Assembly: GCF_030499575.1 (NCBI RefSeq)
Contig: NZ_JASTLC010000001.1
Span: 2,876,001-2,940,000 of the forward strand
Direction of reading: 5' to 3'
Length of the DNA: 64,000 nucleotides
From: Streptomyces sp. DG2A-72
GTDB lineage: Bacteria > Actinomycetota > Actinomycetes > Streptomycetales > Streptomycetaceae
Part shown: piece by piece, positions 25,101 through 34,509 of the stretch
How the letters are laid out: each line of letters starts with the position of its first letter
Numbering within the stretch: position 1 is the stretch's first letter
Made by a program: the position numbers and the translations under genes
Notes under the pieces: model-generated
Seen by the model: only the letters and a program-made list of their open reading frames with translations
Database searches by the model: none
What the model was told of the DNA's origin: nothing

Positions 25101-25162
25101 TATCGTCGGCATATCGAAAAACTCATACGTGCCCGCAACACCGCACTGCCTTCACTGGAGGT
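25101..25162 (+). promoter_or_regulatory. van promoter module 3 (vanHAX)
   Basis: TATCGTCGGCATATCG (25101-25116), CATACG 8 nt later, CGCAACACCGCACTGCC, and GGAGGT before the vanH ATG at 25163, which is 46 nt after the element as in the other two modules. Confidence 0.75.
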
Positions 25163-26149
25163 ATGACCTCCTCGGCCGTCCCGGCGACGGGAATCACAGT
25201 TTATGGATGCGGGCAGGACGAGGCCGTTCTGTTCCAGGAGATGGCACCCCGCTTCGGTGTAATACCGACCATCACGGCGGCGGCGGTGTCCGAAGCCAAT
25301 ATTGAACTGGCCTACGGAAACCGGTGCATCAGCGTAAGCCATAAGACCCGGATCGCCAATTCCACGCTTCTTGCGCTCGGACGGGCCGGCGTCGCGTACA
25401 TCTCCACGAGGAGCATCGGCTACAACCATATCGACATGGAATACGCGGACCGTGTCGGTATCTCCGTCGAAAATGTCGCCTATTCGCCCGACAGTGTGGC
25501 CGACTACACGCTGATGCTCATGCTGATGGCGATACGGAACACAAAATCCACTGTCCGCCGCACGGACCTGCATGACTACAGACTGAACGATGTACGCGGT
25601 AAAGAACTGCGCGACCTGACCGTCGGGGTGATCGGAACAGGGCGCATCGGCACAGCCGTCGTGGACCGCCTGCAGTGTTTCGGCTGTCGAATACTGGCCC
25701 ATGACAACAACGCCAGGATCGCCGCCGCCGATTACGTTCCCCTGGATGAGCTACTGCGGCTGAGCGACATCGTGACGCTCCATGCACCGCTCACCGCGGA
25801 TACGCACCATCTCCTCGACCGTCGGCGTATCGAGCGGATGAAACACGGTGCGTTCGTCATCAATACCGGACGCGGTCCACTGCTCGACACAGAGGCCCTT
25901 GTGCCGGCACTGGAAAGCGGCAGATTGGGCGGTGCGGCGTTGGATGTCCTGGAAGGAGAGGAGGGAATCTTCTACGCCGACTGCCGAAACAAACCCATCG
26001 AGAGCAAAACGCTGTTGCGGCTGCAAGAGCTGTCGAACGTGCTCATCACCCCGCACACCGCCTACTACACGGACCACGCCCTGAGCGACACGGTCGAGAA
26101 CTCCCTCACCAACTGCCTGAAATTCGAAAGCGGGAACCAGCATGGCTAG
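25163..26149 (+). CDS. vanH: VanH, D-lactate dehydrogenase (pyruvate reductase)
   Basis: Encodes 328 residues. It starts MTSSAVPATGITVYGCGQDE; ITVYGCxQDEA is the usual VanH start, so the first nine residues are an extension supplied by the promoter module. NAD-binding fold with VGVIGTGRIGTAVVDRL (GxGxxG), TLHAPLTADTHHLLD, INTGRGPLLDTEAL and the catalytic His region TPHTAYYTDHAL. It makes D-lactate for VanA. Stop overlaps the vanA start by 8 nt. GC is visibly lower (for example about 55 percent at 25561-25620) than in flanking genes. Confidence 0.95.
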   Translation: MTSSAVPATGITVYGCGQDEAVLFQEMAPRFGVIPTITAAAVSEANIELAYGNRCISVSHKTRIANSTLLALGRAGVAYISTRSIGYNHIDMEYADRVGISVENVAYSPDSVADYTLMLMLMAIRNTKSTVRRTDLHDYRLNDVRGKELRDLTVGVIGTGRIGTAVVDRLQCFGCRILAHDNNARIAAADYVPLDELLRLSDIVTLHAPLTADTHHLLDRRRIERMKHGAFVINTGRGPLLDTEALVPALESGRLGGAALDVLEGEEGIFYADCRNKPIESKTLLRLQELSNVLITPHTAYYTDHALSDTVENSLTNCLKFESGNQHG

Positions 26150-27182
26150 GTTGCAGGTCGGAATCATATTCGGAGGCTCTTCCGAAGAGCACCCCGTCTC
26201 CGTCAAGTCCGCGCAGGAGGTTGCCCGAAACCTCGACATCGAGAAGTATGAACCGTTCTATATCGGAATCACGCAGAGCGGTGCGTGGAAACTCTGTGAC
26301 GGCCCTGACCTGAGCGGGGATAACGGCAGTCGCCGTCCGGTCGTGCTGTCGCCGGACAGCGGCGTGCACGGACTGCTCGTTCTGGAGCAGGGGCGATACG
26401 AAACGATCCGGCTGGACGTCGTGCTGCCCGTTCTGCACGGCAAGCTCGGTGAGGACGGTGCGGTGCAGGGTCTGCTGGAGCTCTCCGGCATCCCCTATGT
26501 GGGCTGCGATGTCCAAAGCTCCGCTCTGTGCATGGACAAATCCCTTGCCTATATCGTCGCCGGTAACGCGGGAATCGCCACGCCGAATTTCTGGACCGTC
26601 ATGGCGGACGAGAACATGGATCCCGACCGGCTCACCTATCCCGTCTTTGTGAAGCCGGCCCGTTCGGGGTCGTCCTTCGGCGTCAGCAAGGTGTCCCGGA
26701 AAGATGAGCTCCTGAGTGCGGTGGAGACCGCGAGGAGGTACGACTCGAAGGTCCTGATCGAAGAGGCTGTCGTCGGCAGCGAGATCGGATGCGCCATCCT
26801 GGGGAACGAGCTGGATTTGGTCGCTGGCGAGGTGGATCGAATTGCTCTCTCGCACGGCTTCTTCAGAATCCATCAGGAGCACGAGCCTGAAATCGGTTCC
26901 GAAAACTCAACTCCAATCGTGCCCGCCGACATTCCGGCAGAGTCACGATCGCTCGTTCAGGAGACAGCGAAGGCCGTATACCGCGCCTTGGGATGCAGAG
27001 GGCTTTCGCGGGTGGACATGTTCCTCAAGGAGGATGGAGAAGTAGTCCTCAACGAGGTCAACACTCTGCCCGGTATGACCTCGTACAGCCGTTATCCGAG
27101 GATGATGGCTGCCGCAGGGTTGCCGCTTGCCGAAGTGATCGACCGGATGGTGTCACTGGCATTGACCGGGAAAAGCCGATGA
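26142..27182 (+). CDS. vanA: VanA-type D-alanine-D-lactate ligase
   Basis: Encodes 346 residues of the ATP-grasp fold. IIFGGSSEEHPVS at the N-terminus, PVFVKPARSGSSFGVSKV for ATP binding, and the omega-loop FFRIHQEHEPEIGSEN in which His falls at residue 244, the residue that in enterococcal VanA favours D-lactate over D-Ala at neutral pH. C-terminal metal site VVLNEVNTLPGMTSYSRYPRMM. Length and motif spacing match VanA. It overlaps vanH (8 nt) and vanX (ATGA), so the three are translated together. Confidence 0.96.
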   Translation: MARLQVGIIFGGSSEEHPVSVKSAQEVARNLDIEKYEPFYIGITQSGAWKLCDGPDLSGDNGSRRPVVLSPDSGVHGLLVLEQGRYETIRLDVVLPVLHGKLGEDGAVQGLLELSGIPYVGCDVQSSALCMDKSLAYIVAGNAGIATPNFWTVMADENMDPDRLTYPVFVKPARSGSSFGVSKVSRKDELLSAVETARRYDSKVLIEEAVVGSEIGCAILGNELDLVAGEVDRIALSHGFFRIHQEHEPEIGSENSTPIVPADIPAESRSLVQETAKAVYRALGCRGLSRVDMFLKEDGEVVLNEVNTLPGMTSYSRYPRMMAAAGLPLAEVIDRMVSLALTGKSR

Positions 27183-27790
27183 AGGATGACTTCGTCTTCA
27201 TGGACGAGTTTGTGCCCGGCATACGCTGGGATGCCAAGTACGCCACCTGGGACAACTTCACCGGCAAACCCGTGGACGGATACCTGGCAAATCGCATCGT
27301 CGGCACGAGGGCTTTGTGCGCGGCCTTGGAAAGAGTGCGGGAAAAGGCCGAACCTCTCGGCTTCGGCCTGCTTCTCTGGGATGCATATCGCCCGCAGCGC
27401 GCCGTGGACTGTTTTCTGCGCTGGTCAGAACAGCCGGAGGATGACCGGACGAAGCTACGGCACTATCCGCACATCGACCGAGCCGAGATGTTCGAAAAAG
27501 GATATGTGGCCGCCAAGTCAGGCCACAGTCGGGGCAGCACCGTTGACTTGACGCTCTATCACTTGGCTACCGGCGAACTTGCTTCCATGGGTGGTGGCCA
27601 CGACCTGATGGATTCGATCTCGCATCATGGAGCAAAAGGGATCACGCAAGTCGAAGCCGGAAACCGGCAACACCTCCGCTCCATCATGGAGGCCTGCGGT
27701 TTCAGCGCATACGACTGCGAGTGGTGGCATTACACACTCAAAGACGAACCTTATCCGGACACCTACTTTGACTTTCCCATCAGCGGGTGA
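27179..27790 (+). CDS. vanX: VanX, zinc D-Ala-D-Ala dipeptidase
   Basis: Encodes 203 residues. The zinc ligands His116 (SGHSRGSTVDL), Asp123 and His184, the catalytic base Glu181 (DCEWWHY) and Arg71 (WDAYRPQ) are all at the positions known for enterococcal VanX. It hydrolyses D-Ala-D-Ala so that only D-Ala-D-Lac precursors remain. ATG overlaps the vanA stop. Convergent with the amidinotransferase gene, only 13 nt apart, leaving no room for an obvious terminator. Confidence 0.96.
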   Translation: MKDDFVFMDEFVPGIRWDAKYATWDNFTGKPVDGYLANRIVGTRALCAALERVREKAEPLGFGLLLWDAYRPQRAVDCFLRWSEQPEDDRTKLRHYPHIDRAEMFEKGYVAAKSGHSRGSTVDLTLYHLATGELASMGGGHDLMDSISHHGAKGITQVEAGNRQHLRSIMEACGFSAYDCEWWHYTLKDEPYPDTYFDFPISG

Positions 27791-27803
27791 AGCTGAACGG
27801 TGG

Positions 27804-28925
27804 TCAGAGGCAGTAGGACTCCAGCGTGCCGCGGCGGCGGATGTCGAGGGTGGCGCAGTGGAATGAGCCGCCGAAGGGGGCGTAGTGCAGCAGGTCGGAC
27901 GGGACCGGCTCGAAGCCCCAGGATTCGAGGGCGCGCAGCATCCTGGTGTGGTGGCGTTCCGCGATCACGCGGGTGCTGTCGAGCATGAGGACGTTCATGC
28001 TGAGCCACTTGCCGCACATCGAGGTGACCTTGAGCAGGCGCTCGTCGATCGGGTCCGGCTCGGGGGCGATCAGGACGTCCCAGGACTTCAGGACGTCGGG
28101 GAGGTGGTCCACGTCGATGTACTCGGGGTTGACCAGGACCTTTCCGGGCGCGAGCGGGAGGAAGGTCGTGTCGATGTGCATCGGCGTGCGACAGCGGCTC
28201 TCGATCTCGTGGATCCGGTAGCCGGGCCCGAGATGGCGGCGCAGCCACTCGATGCCCATGCGGTTGGTGACGTTGCTCCGGGTGACGAAGAGATCCCGTC
28301 CCGCGCGTACGAAGTCGGCGGCATCGAAGACCGGCTCGAACTCGGTGAGGATGTAGCGCATCGGCTCGCCGGGCCCGGGGACACGGAAGTCCGGGTCGAA
28401 CAGGGCGTCGGTGAGCTGTGGCTTCGGTGCCGCCGTCCAGCGCGCGCCGCGCCGGAAGTAGTCCTTCAGGAGCGTGCGGTAGGGGTGGGTCTCGAAGTAC
28501 CGGCACGGCCACGCCATCGGCGTCTCGATGATCTCGTCGCCGATCACGAGGAGGCTGTCGCGCGGGCAGGTGGTGCAGAAGCCGTACGACGACCAGTCGG
28601 GGGTGGCGAAGCGCCGCCGGTGGTCGACCGGGTCGGGGCGGGTGACCGTGATGCCGAGGGAGCGCAGTAGCGCGACGAACTCATCGAGTTCCTGCTGCGC
28701 CGGCTCGATCAGCCTGCGCGGATACCGGAGGCCGGCGGCCATCCCCTGCAGCCGCGCCGCCCACCCCGGAATGTTGCAGGTCACGACCGGGTGGCCGGAG
28801 GGGATGGTGGCGCCGTCGAGACGTCCGACGATGACCTCCTCCAGCGGGTCCCACTCGTTGTGGGAGCTGACCGGGGAGGTGAGGGGCTCCGCTGCGGGCG
28901 CGGTGGTGGTGGAGGTTGCGGTCAT
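27804..28925 (-). CDS. Amidinotransferase (glycine/inosamine amidinotransferase family)
   Basis: Encodes 373 residues from ATG 28925 with GGGAGT upstream; a GTG 21 nt earlier lacks a ribosome site. Family hallmarks: HNEWDPLEEVIVGRLDGA near the N-terminus, RCRTPMHIDTTFLPLAPGK with the catalytic His, and the nucleophile Cys in FGGSFHCATLDIRR near the C-terminus. These enzymes move an amidino group from arginine to an amine (glycine, inosamine phosphate). No aminocyclitol genes are nearby, so the acceptor is unknown. It may be native chromosome at the right edge of the van island. Confidence 0.88.
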   Translation of the reverse strand: MTATSTTTAPAAEPLTSPVSSHNEWDPLEEVIVGRLDGATIPSGHPVVTCNIPGWAARLQGMAAGLRYPRRLIEPAQQELDEFVALLRSLGITVTRPDPVDHRRRFATPDWSSYGFCTTCPRDSLLVIGDEIIETPMAWPCRYFETHPYRTLLKDYFRRGARWTAAPKPQLTDALFDPDFRVPGPGEPMRYILTEFEPVFDAADFVRAGRDLFVTRSNVTNRMGIEWLRRHLGPGYRIHEIESRCRTPMHIDTTFLPLAPGKVLVNPEYIDVDHLPDVLKSWDVLIAPEPDPIDERLLKVTSMCGKWLSMNVLMLDSTRVIAERHHTRMLRALESWGFEPVPSDLLHYAPFGGSFHCATLDIRRRGTLESYCL

Positions 28926-29070
28926 ACTCCCGGCGCTTTCGGTCACGGAGGGAAAGGCTCGGTCACCGAGTTGCCGAATCTCCGCGAGCCATGCCTCCGC
29001 GGCGTCCGGTGAGGTGTCGCGGGGGAGGCAGGAACGGGGCGTAGGGGGATGCTCCTGCCTCCCTCGGGAC

Positions 29071-29104
29071 GGGCCGGCGGCGCGCCGGGAGCAGCCGCCG
29101 GCCC
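29071..29104. terminator. Bidirectional-capable hairpin terminator
   Basis: An 11-bp GC stem GGGCCGGCGGC / GCCGCCGGCCC lies 6 bp downstream of the P450 stop on the minus strand, in the gap before the amidinotransferase promoter. Confidence 0.6.
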
Positions 29105-29109
29105 GAGCG

Positions 29110-30345
29110 TCAGGCCAGGCTCACCTGGAGTTCCTTCACACCGTTGATCCACGCCGAGCGCAGCCGCCGCGGGTCGCCCACCAGTCGCAGGTCCGGCATC
29201 GCGTCGGCGATCGCGTTGAAGATCAGGTCGATCTCCAGGACGGCCAGGGACTTGCCCAGGCAGTAGTGCGGGCCTCCCCCGCCGAAGCCGAGGTGCGGGT
29301 TCGGATCGCGGGTGATGTCGAAGGTGTCGGGGTTGTCGAAGACCTCGGGGTCATGATTGGCCGAGGCGTAGAAGATGCCGACCCGGTCGCCCTTCTTGAT
29401 CTGCTTGCCGCCCAGCTCCGTGTCCTGGGTGGCCGTGCGCTGGAAGGAGTTGACCGGGGTCGCCCAGCGGACGATCTCCTCCGCGGCCGTCGCGGGACGT
29501 TCCGCCTTGTAGAGGTCCCACTGGTCGGGGTGGGTCAGGAACGCGTGCATGCCATGGGTGATGGCGTTGCGCGTCGTCTCATTTCCCGCCACCGCCAGCA
29601 TCAGCACGAAGAAGCCGAACTCGTCGGAGCGGAGGTTGCCTTCGTCCTCCGCCGACACCAGCGTGGTCACGATGTCCTTGGCCGGGCACTCCTTGCGATC
29701 GGCGGCCATGTTCATGGCGTACGCGATGAGTTCGGTGGCCGACTGGGCGCCGACCTCCTCGGTGATCGCGTACTCCGGATCGTCGTACGAGATCATCTTG
29801 TTGGACCAGTCGAAGATCTTGGCCCGGTCGTCCTGCGGGATGCCGATCAGCTCGGCGATGGCCTGGAGGGGCAGTTCGCAGGCGACGGAGGTGACGAAGT
29901 CGAAGGGGCCGGGGTGGGCGCGGGCCTCCGCCACGATGGAGCCCGCCCTCGCCCTCAGCCGGTCCTCCAACGCCCGTATCGCGCGTGGCGTGAAGACCCG
30001 CTGGACGATCTGGCGGACCCGGGTGTGCTCCGGCGGATCCATGTTGAGCAGGATCAGGCGCTGGGCGTCGATCGCGTCCCGCTCGATGTGCTCGTTGAAG
30101 CGGATGATCGCGGTGTTGAGGTAGGAGGAGTAGAGCTCGGGGTGCGTGGAGACGTACTTGACGTCCGCGTGCCGGGTGACGGCCCAGTACCCCTCGTCCT
30201 GGAAACCGGCGAGGTTGGACGGCTGGGGGATCCAGCGGACCGGTTCGGCCCGGCGCAGCTCGGCGAACTCCGGCAGGGGCACTCGGTGGTGCAGCAGATC
30301 GGGGTCGGTGAAGTCGAACCCGTCGGGAAGCGCTGGACAGGACAT
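29110..30345 (-). CDS. cyp125: Cytochrome P450, CYP125-like (steroid C26 monooxygenase type)
   Basis: Encodes 411 residues. I-helix LMLAVAGNETTRNAITHG, heme-binding loop FGGGGPHYCLGKSLA with Cys362 as thiolate ligand, and CYP125-like segments LLNMDPPEHTRVRQIVQRVFTPRAI and AEEIVRWATPVNSFQRTA. CYP125 oxidises the terminal carbon of the cholesterol side chain. Divergent from a FadA5-like thiolase, which is also its neighbour in mycobacteria, and preceded by a KstR-like site at 30400 and by a palindrome shared with the aldehyde dehydrogenase promoter. Electrons may come from the 3Fe-4S ferredoxin at 10351. Confidence 0.85.
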   Translation of the reverse strand: MSCPALPDGFDFTDPDLLHHRVPLPEFAELRRAEPVRWIPQPSNLAGFQDEGYWAVTRHADVKYVSTHPELYSSYLNTAIIRFNEHIERDAIDAQRLILLNMDPPEHTRVRQIVQRVFTPRAIRALEDRLRARAGSIVAEARAHPGPFDFVTSVACELPLQAIAELIGIPQDDRAKIFDWSNKMISYDDPEYAITEEVGAQSATELIAYAMNMAADRKECPAKDIVTTLVSAEDEGNLRSDEFGFFVLMLAVAGNETTRNAITHGMHAFLTHPDQWDLYKAERPATAAEEIVRWATPVNSFQRTATQDTELGGKQIKKGDRVGIFYASANHDPEVFDNPDTFDITRDPNPHLGFGGGGPHYCLGKSLAVLEIDLIFNAIADAMPDLRLVGDPRRLRSAWINGVKELQVSLA

Positions 30346-30361
30346 CGGCGGCTCCGGCCAT

Positions 30362-30376
30362 CTGACGGTCCATCAG
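30362..30376. promoter_or_regulatory. Shared palindrome CTGACGGTYCATCAG, P450 copy
   Basis: CTGACGGTCCATCAG, 17 bp upstream of the P450 start codon; matches 12082-12096 before the aldehyde dehydrogenase except for one base. Confidence 0.5.
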
Positions 30377-30399
30377 TAACGGGGAATCGCCGTGAAGGT

Positions 30400-30413
30400 A
30401 GTAACGGGTTCTA
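30400..30413. promoter_or_regulatory. KstR-like operator upstream of the P450
   Basis: AGTAACGGGTTCTA has the AAC-N2-GTT core and final A of the KstR consensus, with only the first base different. It is 55 bp upstream of the P450 start. Confidence 0.5.
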
Positions 30414-30525
30414 CAAGTAGCAAGGGGTACGGCACGTCCAATTGCGTGCAGAACTCGCGCAGATCGCAACTTCGGAGGCTGCACGACCCTTGCGGCAATG
30501 GACGGCGTGTCAGCAAACTGCAGAC

Positions 30526-30549
30526 AGAACTAGAACGCGTACTAGTTCT
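30526..30549. promoter_or_regulatory. 24-bp palindrome, KstR-like, upstream of the thiolase
   Basis: Arms AGAACTAG and CTAGTTCT flank a central ACGCGT; only one pair is mismatched. The inner TAGAACGCGTACTA fits the KstR consensus with one mismatch. Confidence 0.55.
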
Positions 30550-30591
30550 GCGTGGCGGGCTGGCCGGGACGCCCCCGCGCCGCGCGGGTAA

Positions 30592-31968
<1,377 letters not shown>

Positions 31969-31970
31969 AT

Positions 31971-32026
31971 CCGCGGCGCCGTCGTGGCTGGTCGCGCAGT
32001 TCCCCGCGCCCCTTAGGGGCGCTGCC
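31971..32026. repeat. Streptomycete intergenic repeat, copy 4 (inverted)
   Basis: GTCGTGGCTGGTCGCGCAGT then TCCCCGCGCCCCTTAGGGGC, immediately after the thiolase stop. It probably also ends transcription between convergent genes. Confidence 0.75.
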
Positions 32027-32054
32027 GAACCGGAGTGGACTTCGCCCGTCCTGC

Positions 32055-32330
32055 TCAGTCGGCGGCTGCGGTCCAGGAGAGGAAGGTGGTGAACGCGGCG
32101 GGATCGAGGGTGAGCATCGGTCCCGCCGGGTTCTTGGAGTCGCGGATGGCGATGGTGGCGCAGGGGGCTTCGGCGATCTCGACGCACTGGCCGCCCTGGT
32201 CACCGCTGTACGTCGACTTGCACCAGGCCAGGGGCCCGAGCGGCGCGCATTCGACGCAATCGCCGCCCTGGTCGCCGCTGTAGCTGGACTTACGCCACTG
32301 GATGCCCGTCGGAATCGCGTTGCTCGCCAT
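32055..32330 (-). CDS. DUF397 protein with duplicated N-terminal motif
   Basis: Encodes 91 residues. The DUF397 signature W-R-K-S-S-Y-S-G appears twice in tandem: WRKSSYSGDQGGDCVECAPL and WCKSTYSGDQGGQCVEIAEA, then IRDSKNPAGPMLTLDPAAFTTFL. Typical DUF397 proteins (about 60-70 residues) have it once. It overlaps the 3' end of the XRE regulator gene by 41 nt. XRE-DUF397 pairs are characteristic streptomycete regulatory modules (BldB/WhiJ-like systems). Confidence 0.88.
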   Translation of the reverse strand: MASNAIPTGIQWRKSSYSGDQGGDCVECAPLGPLAWCKSTYSGDQGGQCVEIAEAPCATIAIRDSKNPAGPMLTLDPAAFTTFLSWTAAAD

Positions 32331-33138
32331 AGCGTTCCTCCATTACCCGCCGCATCAGGTCCGCCGAATCCCTGAGGGAGAGCGCGGCGGCTTGAAGATG
32401 ATCGTAACGGAGCGAGCAGTCTTTGACGGTGTCCGGGTTGGCGGTGGGGTGCCCGCTGCCGTAGCCCTCCGTGTAGACGATGGTCGGGTCGCTGGGAAAG
32501 CGGTAGAGGTTGAATGAGCCTTGCAGCCCTGCATGCGCACCCGCCGAGAACGGCAACACCTGCACATTGATCCGCGGATTGCTCTCGAAGCCCAACAGAT
32601 GCGCGAGTTGGTTCCGCATGACCTCACGGCCACCGATCTCCTGGTACAGCGCAGCCTCGCTGACGATCATCCAGAAGACCGGCGCTTCCTCCTTCTCGAA
32701 GATGCGCTGACGAGCCAGTCGCACGGCGGTGCGGTCATCGAGGTTGGTCTCGTCCAGCACGCTGAGGACGGCACGGGCGTATGCCTCGGTCTGGAGGAGG
32801 CCGTGGACCATGTGCGTCTGGAAGGTGCCGATCTCCGTGGCCCGTACTTCGAGTTCCGCCACCTGTTGAAACCAGGCCGGAAGTTGACTACGCAGCACCA
32901 GATCAACCAGCCGGTACAGCAACCCGCCCGTCTCCAGCGCCGCATCCGCCCGCTGGCTGAACTCCGGCGTCGGCAGCTTCCGGGCCGTTTCGATCTGGCC
33001 GACCATCGAGCCGGTGTAGTTGAGGATGTCGCCGAGCTGGCGTTGCGTCAGGCCGGCGACCTCTCGGTGGCGGCGCAGCTCGAAGCCGTAGTAGTCGAGC
33101 GGCGAGGCTCCCGGATCCAGAACGTTGATGTGCGTCAC
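32290..33138 (-). CDS. XRE-family regulator (DUF5753, WhiJ-like)
   Basis: Encodes 282 residues from GTG 33138. N-terminal HTH in FELRRHREVAGLTQRQLGDILNYTGSMVGQIE, C-terminal DUF5753 region with VHGLLQTEAYARAVLS, RQRIFEKEEAPVFWMIVSEAALYQEIGG and VYTEGYGSG. It forms a module with the downstream DUF397 gene and the divergent HATPase gene, the classical abaA/whiJ-like trio in Streptomyces. DNA target unknown. Confidence 0.9.
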   Translation of the reverse strand: MTHINVLDPGASPLDYYGFELRRHREVAGLTQRQLGDILNYTGSMVGQIETARKLPTPEFSQRADAALETGGLLYRLVDLVLRSQLPAWFQQVAELEVRATEIGTFQTHMVHGLLQTEAYARAVLSVLDETNLDDRTAVRLARQRIFEKEEAPVFWMIVSEAALYQEIGGREVMRNQLAHLLGFESNPRINVQVLPFSAGAHAGLQGSFNLYRFPSDPTIVYTEGYGSGHPTANPDTVKDCSLRYDHLQAAALSLRDSADLMRRVMEERYGEQRDSDGHPVA

Positions 33139-33212
33139 TAACAGCCCCCACTGCAGAGCCAGTTGTATCCGTTCGGTAGCCCACAGTAGTCGCGCCAGGC
33201 CAACCTCGTAGT

Positions 33213-33611
33213 GTGAACGAACCAATCCAGTACGCCATGCGCCTCACCGTCGGCGCACACTCGGCTCGCCACATCCGCCGTATCGTCCGCTCGCTGCTGC
33301 ACGAGTGGGAGATGGCGGAGCTGTCCGACGCAGCCGAACTGGCCGTGACCGAGCTGGTCGCCAACGTCGTACGGCATGTTCCGGACCGGCGATGCCAGCT
33401 GGTGGTGCTGCGGCAGGCGGGGGCCGGAGTGCGGGTGGAGGTGTCCGACGGGTGCTCCCGACTGCTTTCCCTGCGGAGTGAGCTGCCGCCGGAGGCGGAG
33501 GGCGGGCGCGGGCTGGTGCTGCTGGATGCGGTGGTCGACAAGTGGGGGGTGGACCGGCGAGCGGACGGCGGCAAGACCGTGTGGTTCGAGTGCCGTAACC
33601 CGAGCGGATGA
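33213..33611 (+). CDS. HATPase_c (anti-sigma-factor-like) ATP-binding protein
   Basis: Encodes 132 residues from GTG 33213. GHKL motifs: AELAVTELVANVVRHVPD (N-box), VEVSDGCSRLL (G1) and EGGRGLVLLDAVVDKWGV (G2). It is the RsbW/SpoIIAB-like soluble kinase type common next to XRE-DUF397 pairs. Divergent from the XRE gene. Confidence 0.88.
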   Translation: MNEPIQYAMRLTVGAHSARHIRRIVRSLLHEWEMAELSDAAELAVTELVANVVRHVPDRRCQLVVLRQAGAGVRVEVSDGCSRLLSLRSELPPEAEGGRGLVLLDAVVDKWGVDRRADGGKTVWFECRNPSG

Positions 33612-33657
33612 GTGGCTTTCGGGAGGGGTCCCGAGCAGTGACCGGTTGAGTTAGGGC

Positions 33658-34509
33658 GTGAGCAGACTTGTCCCCAGGTTTGAGACCACCGCGGCCCTGA
33701 TCCAGGCGACCAACGAAGTGCGGGAACAGGTCGTGCGCGCGCTCGCCGCGTATATCGAACTGTCCGGCCGGATGCGGGAGTTCGAGGACACGTTCAGCAC
33801 GCAGGTGCTGCATGCCGCGCAGCAGCTGCACGACATCATCGGGCAGCGCAGGCGTCTGGAGGCGGAGCTCGACCGGATCCGTACGAGGATCGAGCGGGAC
33901 GGCTACGAGAGCGCCCAGGAGATCGAGGACTACGTCCACGCCGTGCTCACCGCCGAGCCGGACGACGCGGCGGAGACGGCCCGCCGTGGTGCCGTCCCCG
34001 ACGCCGAGGACGAGCCGATCGCAGACGGGGACGACGGACTGGACGACGCCGCGCGCAAACGCATCGTCCGGGACTTCAAGCGCATCGTCCTGCCCTCGGT
34101 CCACGCCGACACCTCGGACGCCTCCTTCGCGGTCTTCGATGTGGCGTACTCCGCGTACAAGGCCAAGGACCACGTCGTCATGGAGGCCCTCGTCATCCAG
34201 TACCGGGGCGAGATCGGCGCGGAGGACGACGCCGGGCGGACCGTGCTCCAGGAGGAGGCCGCGGCCCGGCTGAGCGAGTACCGGGCGGCGGCGCGGCGGC
34301 TGGACGAGCGGCTGCGGTCCGTCCGGCGGCACGTCACCGACGCCGAGGTCCACAACCCGGAGGAGACCCGGCTGCGTATGCGGCAGCGCAACGAGCAGAT
34401 CCGGCGGGCCATCGACGAGGAGGCCGAACAGGTGCTGGAACTCCGCCGCCGTCTGGAAGCACTCCTCGACAGCGCACGCGACGGATCGGATGGGACCGCC
34501 GATGAATGA
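33658..34509 (+). CDS. Coiled-coil protein with degenerate J-domain-like segment
   Basis: Encodes 283 residues from GTG 33658. Residues about 20-110 and 190-275 are long charged heptad-like helices (LRMRQRNEQIRRAIDEEAEQ). Between them LPSVHADTSDASFAVFDVAYSAYKAKDHVV resembles the second half of a J domain, with HAD in place of HPD, so Hsp70 stimulation is doubtful. Its stop overlaps the start of the propeller gene by 8 nt, so the two proteins are made together. Confidence 0.65.
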   Translation: MSRLVPRFETTAALIQATNEVREQVVRALAAYIELSGRMREFEDTFSTQVLHAAQQLHDIIGQRRRLEAELDRIRTRIERDGYESAQEIEDYVHAVLTAEPDDAAETARRGAVPDAEDEPIADGDDGLDDAARKRIVRDFKRIVLPSVHADTSDASFAVFDVAYSAYKAKDHVVMEALVIQYRGEIGAEDDAGRTVLQEEAAARLSEYRAAARRLDERLRSVRRHVTDAEVHNPEETRLRMRQRNEQIRRAIDEEAEQVLELRRRLEALLDSARDGSDGTADE

